Shown here piece after piece: positions 61,287 through 64,000 of a DNA stretch of 64,000 bases. The DNA comes from UMGS1783 sp900555065 (GTDB lineage: Bacteria > Bacillota > Clostridia > Oscillospirales > UMGS1783): NCBI GenBank assembly GCA_937991645.1, contig CALKPL010000025.1, positions 310,001 to 374,000 of the forward strand, written 5' to 3'. The notes under the pieces are model-generated. The model searched no databases. It saw only the letters and a program-made list of their open reading frames with translations, and was not told where the DNA came from. The first letter of the stretch is position 1, and the number at the start of each line of letters is the position of its first letter. A program made the position numbers and the translations under genes.

Positions 61287-62651
61287 TTAACCCCACAATT
61301 CTTCATCCGTCGGAGTCGGTTTGTCCTTGAGGAATTTCGCGATGCGGATGTAGTTGATCAGATGTTTGTAGTCAAAGTTCTCGGAGATGCTGTTGTTGCC
61401 CCAGGAGCAGCAGCCGAGCGTCGTGGTCGGCGCAAGGCCGTTCTGGAAGCTGCCGCCGTTCATGGTGGAGCAGATCTGGTTGACCAGGACGCGGGCGACC
61501 TCCAAGCGGTTGCCGGCATATTCAAGATGCGCGTCGTTGTCGGAGTGGATGCTCACGCTGTGGCCCCTGCCGTCGACTTCGAGGTTGGCCTGGGCGATTT
61601 CCACGCCTTCCTCAAAAGTATCGTAACGATAGGTGGAGATTACCGGGCACATCTTCTCTTTGGAGAGGATGTCGGCCTTGCCGTAACCGTCGGCCTCGAT
61701 GAGGATGACACGGGTGTCGGCGGGTACGCTGATACCCGCGGCTTCAGCTACCCTTACGGCGCTGACGCCGACGAGGTCTTTATTCATTACGCCGCCCGGG
61801 AAGATGGTGTCGCGCAGCGCCTGCTTCTGGGCCGGATCGGTCACATAGACCGCGCCGTTCTTCTGCGCTTCGGCCATGATCGCGTCATACTCTTCCTTCG
61901 GCGCGATGATCGTCTGCTCGCCGGAGCAGATAATGCCGTTGTCAAAGGCTCTGCCTTCGAGGATCTTGGGAACCGCAACGGAGATGTCCATACCGCGGTC
62001 GATGATGCACTGGACGTTGCCAACGCCGACGCCATAGGCGGGCTTGCCGCTGGAATACGCGGATTTGACCATGGCCATGCCGCCGGTCGCAACGACTACG
62101 TCAACCTGCTTCATCAGTTCGGAAGACGCTTCGACAGAGGGAGGATCGATATACTGAATGACGTTCTCAGGCGCGCCCAGGGGCTTGATGGCCTCATTGA
62201 ACATGGCGACGAGCTGCGCCGTCAGTTTCTTGGCGCGCGGATGCGGCGAGATGATGACGGTATTGCGGCCCTTGATGGCGAACATGGCGTTGCACATCGG
62301 GGTGACGACAGGGTTGGTGCAGGGCGTGATAGCGCCTACGACGCCGACCGGACGGGCGATTACCGTGATGCCGGTCTCCTCATTGCGGTCTACGATACCG
62401 ACGGAGACTTTCCCTTTCAGGTTGCCCCAAATGATCTTGGACTTGCCTTTGCACTTGGCGACTTTATGCTCGTAAACACCCATTCTGGTCTCGTCTACCG
62501 CCAGACGGGACAGAGGCTCGGCATTGTCATAGACGACCTTGGCGATCGCTCTGACGATGTCGTCGATCTGCTGCTGGTTGAATTTTTCCAGCTGCTTCTG
62601 CGCGATTCTGGATTTTTCTACCAGGCTCGCTACCATTTCTTTTGCTTCCAT
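61287..62651 (-). CDS. CoA-acylating aldehyde dehydrogenase (succinate-semialdehyde dehydrogenase SucD-like)
   Basis: Interconverts an aldehyde plus CoA and NAD(P)+ with an acyl-CoA. 454 residues with catalytic Cys242 in FDNGIICSGEQ, the ARPVGVVGAITPCTNPVVTP segment, GKPAYGVGVGNVQ and the C-terminal NNSISENFDYKHLINYIRIAKF. The whole length resembles the CoA-dependent succinate-semialdehyde dehydrogenase of Clostridium kluyveri; acetaldehyde-type enzymes are the nearest alternative. AGGAGG precedes the ATG at 62649-62651. It lies directly upstream of sucC. Confidence 0.92.
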   Translation of the reverse strand: MEAKEMVASLVEKSRIAQKQLEKFNQQQIDDIVRAIAKVVYDNAEPLSRLAVDETRMGVYEHKVAKCKGKSKIIWGNLKGKVSVGIVDRNEETGITVIARPVGVVGAITPCTNPVVTPMCNAMFAIKGRNTVIISPHPRAKKLTAQLVAMFNEAIKPLGAPENVIQYIDPPSVEASSELMKQVDVVVATGGMAMVKSAYSSGKPAYGVGVGNVQCIIDRGMDISVAVPKILEGRAFDNGIICSGEQTIIAPKEEYDAIMAEAQKNGAVYVTDPAQKQALRDTIFPGGVMNKDLVGVSAVRVAEAAGISVPADTRVILIEADGYGKADILSKEKMCPVISTYRYDTFEEGVEIAQANLEVDGRGHSVSIHSDNDAHLEYAGNRLEVARVLVNQICSTMNGGSFQNGLAPTTTLGCCSWGNNSISENFDYKHLINYIRIAKFLKDKPTPTDEELWG

Positions 62652-62745
62652 AGGTAAACCTCCTAAGTATGTAAATATATGAATAAGCGTTGCATGAGGA
62701 AGCGGCAATAAATTGCAGCTTCCTCAGTTGCATGGACAAACGAAA

Positions 62746-63918
62746 TTAGAGACGCGCTACGCCGCTGTCCTTCGCCGCCTGCGCCACAGCCTTGGCCACG
62801 GCGTCTCTGACTCTGGTGTCAAACGGCTTCGGAATGATGTAATCCGGGTTGAGCTCGTCATCGGAAACGAGACCGGCGATCGCTTTGGCCGCCGCGATCT
62901 TCATCGCGTCGTTAATGTCCCTGGCGCGAACGTCGAAAGTGCCTCTGAAAATGCCCGGGAACGCGAGCACGTTATTGATCTGGTTCGGGAAGTCGCTGCG
63001 GCCGGTGCCGATGACCTTTGCGCCGGCGGCTTTCGCGATGTCCGGCATGATCTCCGGAACGGGGTTGGCGCAGGCAAAGATGATCGGATCGCGGTTCATG
63101 GACTTGACCATCGCCTCGTCCACGATACCCGGCACGGATACGCCAAGGAAAATGTCGGCGCCGACAAGAGCTTCCTTCAGGCCGCCCTTGACCATTCTCG
63201 GATTGGTTTCGGGCGCGTACAGCTGCAGCTCGGAGTTCAGGCCTTCCTTGCCGGCGTATACAATGCCCTTGGAGTTAAGAAGAATGATATCCTTTACGCC
63301 CATGGCCTGGAGCAGACGGGAGCAGGCAATACCAGCCGCGCCGGCGCCATTGACGACAACGGTTACGTCCTCCGGCTTCTTATTCACAATCTTGAGCGCG
63401 TTGATCGCAGCCGCGACGGTCACGACCGCGGTGCCGTGCTGGTCGTCATGGAAGATGGGGATATCGCAGACTTCCTTGAGTCTTCTCTCAATTTCAAAGC
63501 AACGCGGCGCAGAAATGTCTTCCAGGTTGATGCCGCCGAAACTGCCGGCGAGCAGGGATACTACCTTTACAATATCGTCAACGCTCTTGCTGCGTACGCA
63601 CAGAGGGATGGCGTCCACGTCGCCAAAGGCCTTAAACAGGACGCATTTGCCTTCCATAACCGGCATGCCGGCTTCCGGGCCGATGTCGCCAAGGCCCAAA
63701 ACGGCGGTACCGTCCGTGATAACGGCGACGAGATTGCCGCGGCCGGTGTATTCGTAGGACAGATCCACATCCTTGCTGATCTCCAGACAAGGAGCGGCAA
63801 CGCCCGGCGTATAGGCGATCGACAGGTCTTCCGCCGTCGCTACCGAAGCTTTGCTCTCATATTTAATCTTGCCTTTCCATTCCTTGTGCTTGATAATGGC
63901 TTTTTCTCCGTAAGTCAT
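62746..63918 (-). CDS. Malic enzyme (NAD(P)-dependent, oxaloacetate-decarboxylating)
   Basis: Converts malate to pyruvate and CO2 with reduction of NAD(P)+. 390 residues, the short bacterial form without a phosphotransacetylase-like C-terminal domain. Typical parts: YTPGVAAPCLEI, AVITDGTAVLGLGDIGPEAGMPVM region, FHDDQHGTAVV and the nucleotide-binding NGAGAAGIACSRLL. AGGAGG precedes the ATG. It is the first whole gene of the metabolic operon, 94 bases before the aldehyde dehydrogenase. Confidence 0.95.
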   Translation of the reverse strand: MTYGEKAIIKHKEWKGKIKYESKASVATAEDLSIAYTPGVAAPCLEISKDVDLSYEYTGRGNLVAVITDGTAVLGLGDIGPEAGMPVMEGKCVLFKAFGDVDAIPLCVRSKSVDDIVKVVSLLAGSFGGINLEDISAPRCFEIERRLKEVCDIPIFHDDQHGTAVVTVAAAINALKIVNKKPEDVTVVVNGAGAAGIACSRLLQAMGVKDIILLNSKGIVYAGKEGLNSELQLYAPETNPRMVKGGLKEALVGADIFLGVSVPGIVDEAMVKSMNRDPIIFACANPVPEIMPDIAKAAGAKVIGTGRSDFPNQINNVLAFPGIFRGTFDVRARDINDAMKIAAAKAIAGLVSDDELNPDYIIPKPFDTRVRDAVAKAVAQAAKDSGVARL

Positions 63919-63959
63919 GTTCGTTCCTCCTACTATATTGTAAATCTGTTTTGGTACGC

Positions 63960-64000
63960 TTAGGTTTCAGACGGGCCGTCGCTGATATTGCGGCCGATCA
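63960..64000 (-). CDS. Possible C-terminal end of a gene entering from beyond the window
   Basis: On the minus strand a frame open to the window edge ends IGRNISDGPSET and a stop at 63960-63962, 41 bases before the malic enzyme start. The piece is too short to identify. If real, the metabolic operon continues upstream. Confidence 0.3.
   Translation of the reverse strand, partial: IGRNISDGPSET

Noticed and set aside
61362..62657. A 431-codon plus-strand open frame opposite the acylating aldehyde dehydrogenase
   Set aside because: Antisense shadow of a well-identified gene; composition is dominated by Asp, Gly, Ala, Val and His with no domain.

Overview
The window looks like a chromosomal segment from an endospore-forming, anaerobic member of the Clostridia, moderately high in GC. 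The evidence is a set of sporulation genes (spoIIID, spoIIGA-sigE-sigG, yunB), clostridial gene order (mutS-mutL-miaA-hfq, sepF-yggT-ylmH-divIVA-lspA-rluD), GatCAB amidotransferase, and T-box and TPP riboswitch control. No genus can be named from sequence alone. Nearly all genes lie on the minus strand. I see no prophage, insertion sequence, CRISPR array or replication origin.

Layout. 1-5.5 kb: yybS-rplI-dnaB-tilS-hpt-ftsH run (ftsH cut by the left edge). 5.6-7.9 kb: spoIIID, then an ECF sigma factor with a membrane partner. 8.0-10.8 kb (plus strand): a membrane protein, a glycosyltransferase and a dCMP deaminase; the glycosyltransferase sits between two diverged copies of the same chromosomal junction. 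10.8-16.9 kb: yunB-ligA-gatC-gatA-gatB. 16.9-20.1 kb: a MacA/MacB-like pair without ATPase, a GME-fold-like protein, and a divergent small Cys-rich gene. 20.1-21.8 kb: thiT under a TPP riboswitch, then a HAD phosphatase. 21.8-35.1 kb: a long housekeeping series for envelope, division, RNA modification and mismatch repair. 35.2-37.8 kb: sigG, sigE, spoIIGA. 37.9-39.3 kb: tRNA-Gly, an ATP-grasp gene, tRNA-Arg, tRNA-His. 39.6-41.5 kb: a small membrane protein, a double-cluster ferredoxin protein and a divergent Crp/Fnr regulator. 41.5-46.1 kb: mazF with an unusual antitoxin, alr, a lipoprotein, nnr, ireB. 46.1-49.9 kb: T-box-controlled pheST. 49.9-52.8 kb: an AT-rich accessory patch with a flavin reductase, a P-loop kinase, an HxlR regulator and two decayed genes.

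52.8-63.9 kb is the most notable block: nine tightly packed co-directional genes encoding malic enzyme, a CoA-acylating aldehyde dehydrogenase, SucC, SucD, a complete AcoABCL/PDH-like 2-oxoacid or acetoin dehydrogenase (E1alpha, E1beta, E2, E3) and a LarA-family nickel hydroxyacid racemase. The set would join hydroxyacid racemisation, decarboxylation to a 2-oxoacid, oxidation to an acyl-CoA and ATP formation from that thioester. The E2 has duplicated lipoyl domains and what appear to be two tandem E3-binding domains. The substrate cannot be fixed from sequence; malate, lactate/pyruvate and acetoin are the main candidates.
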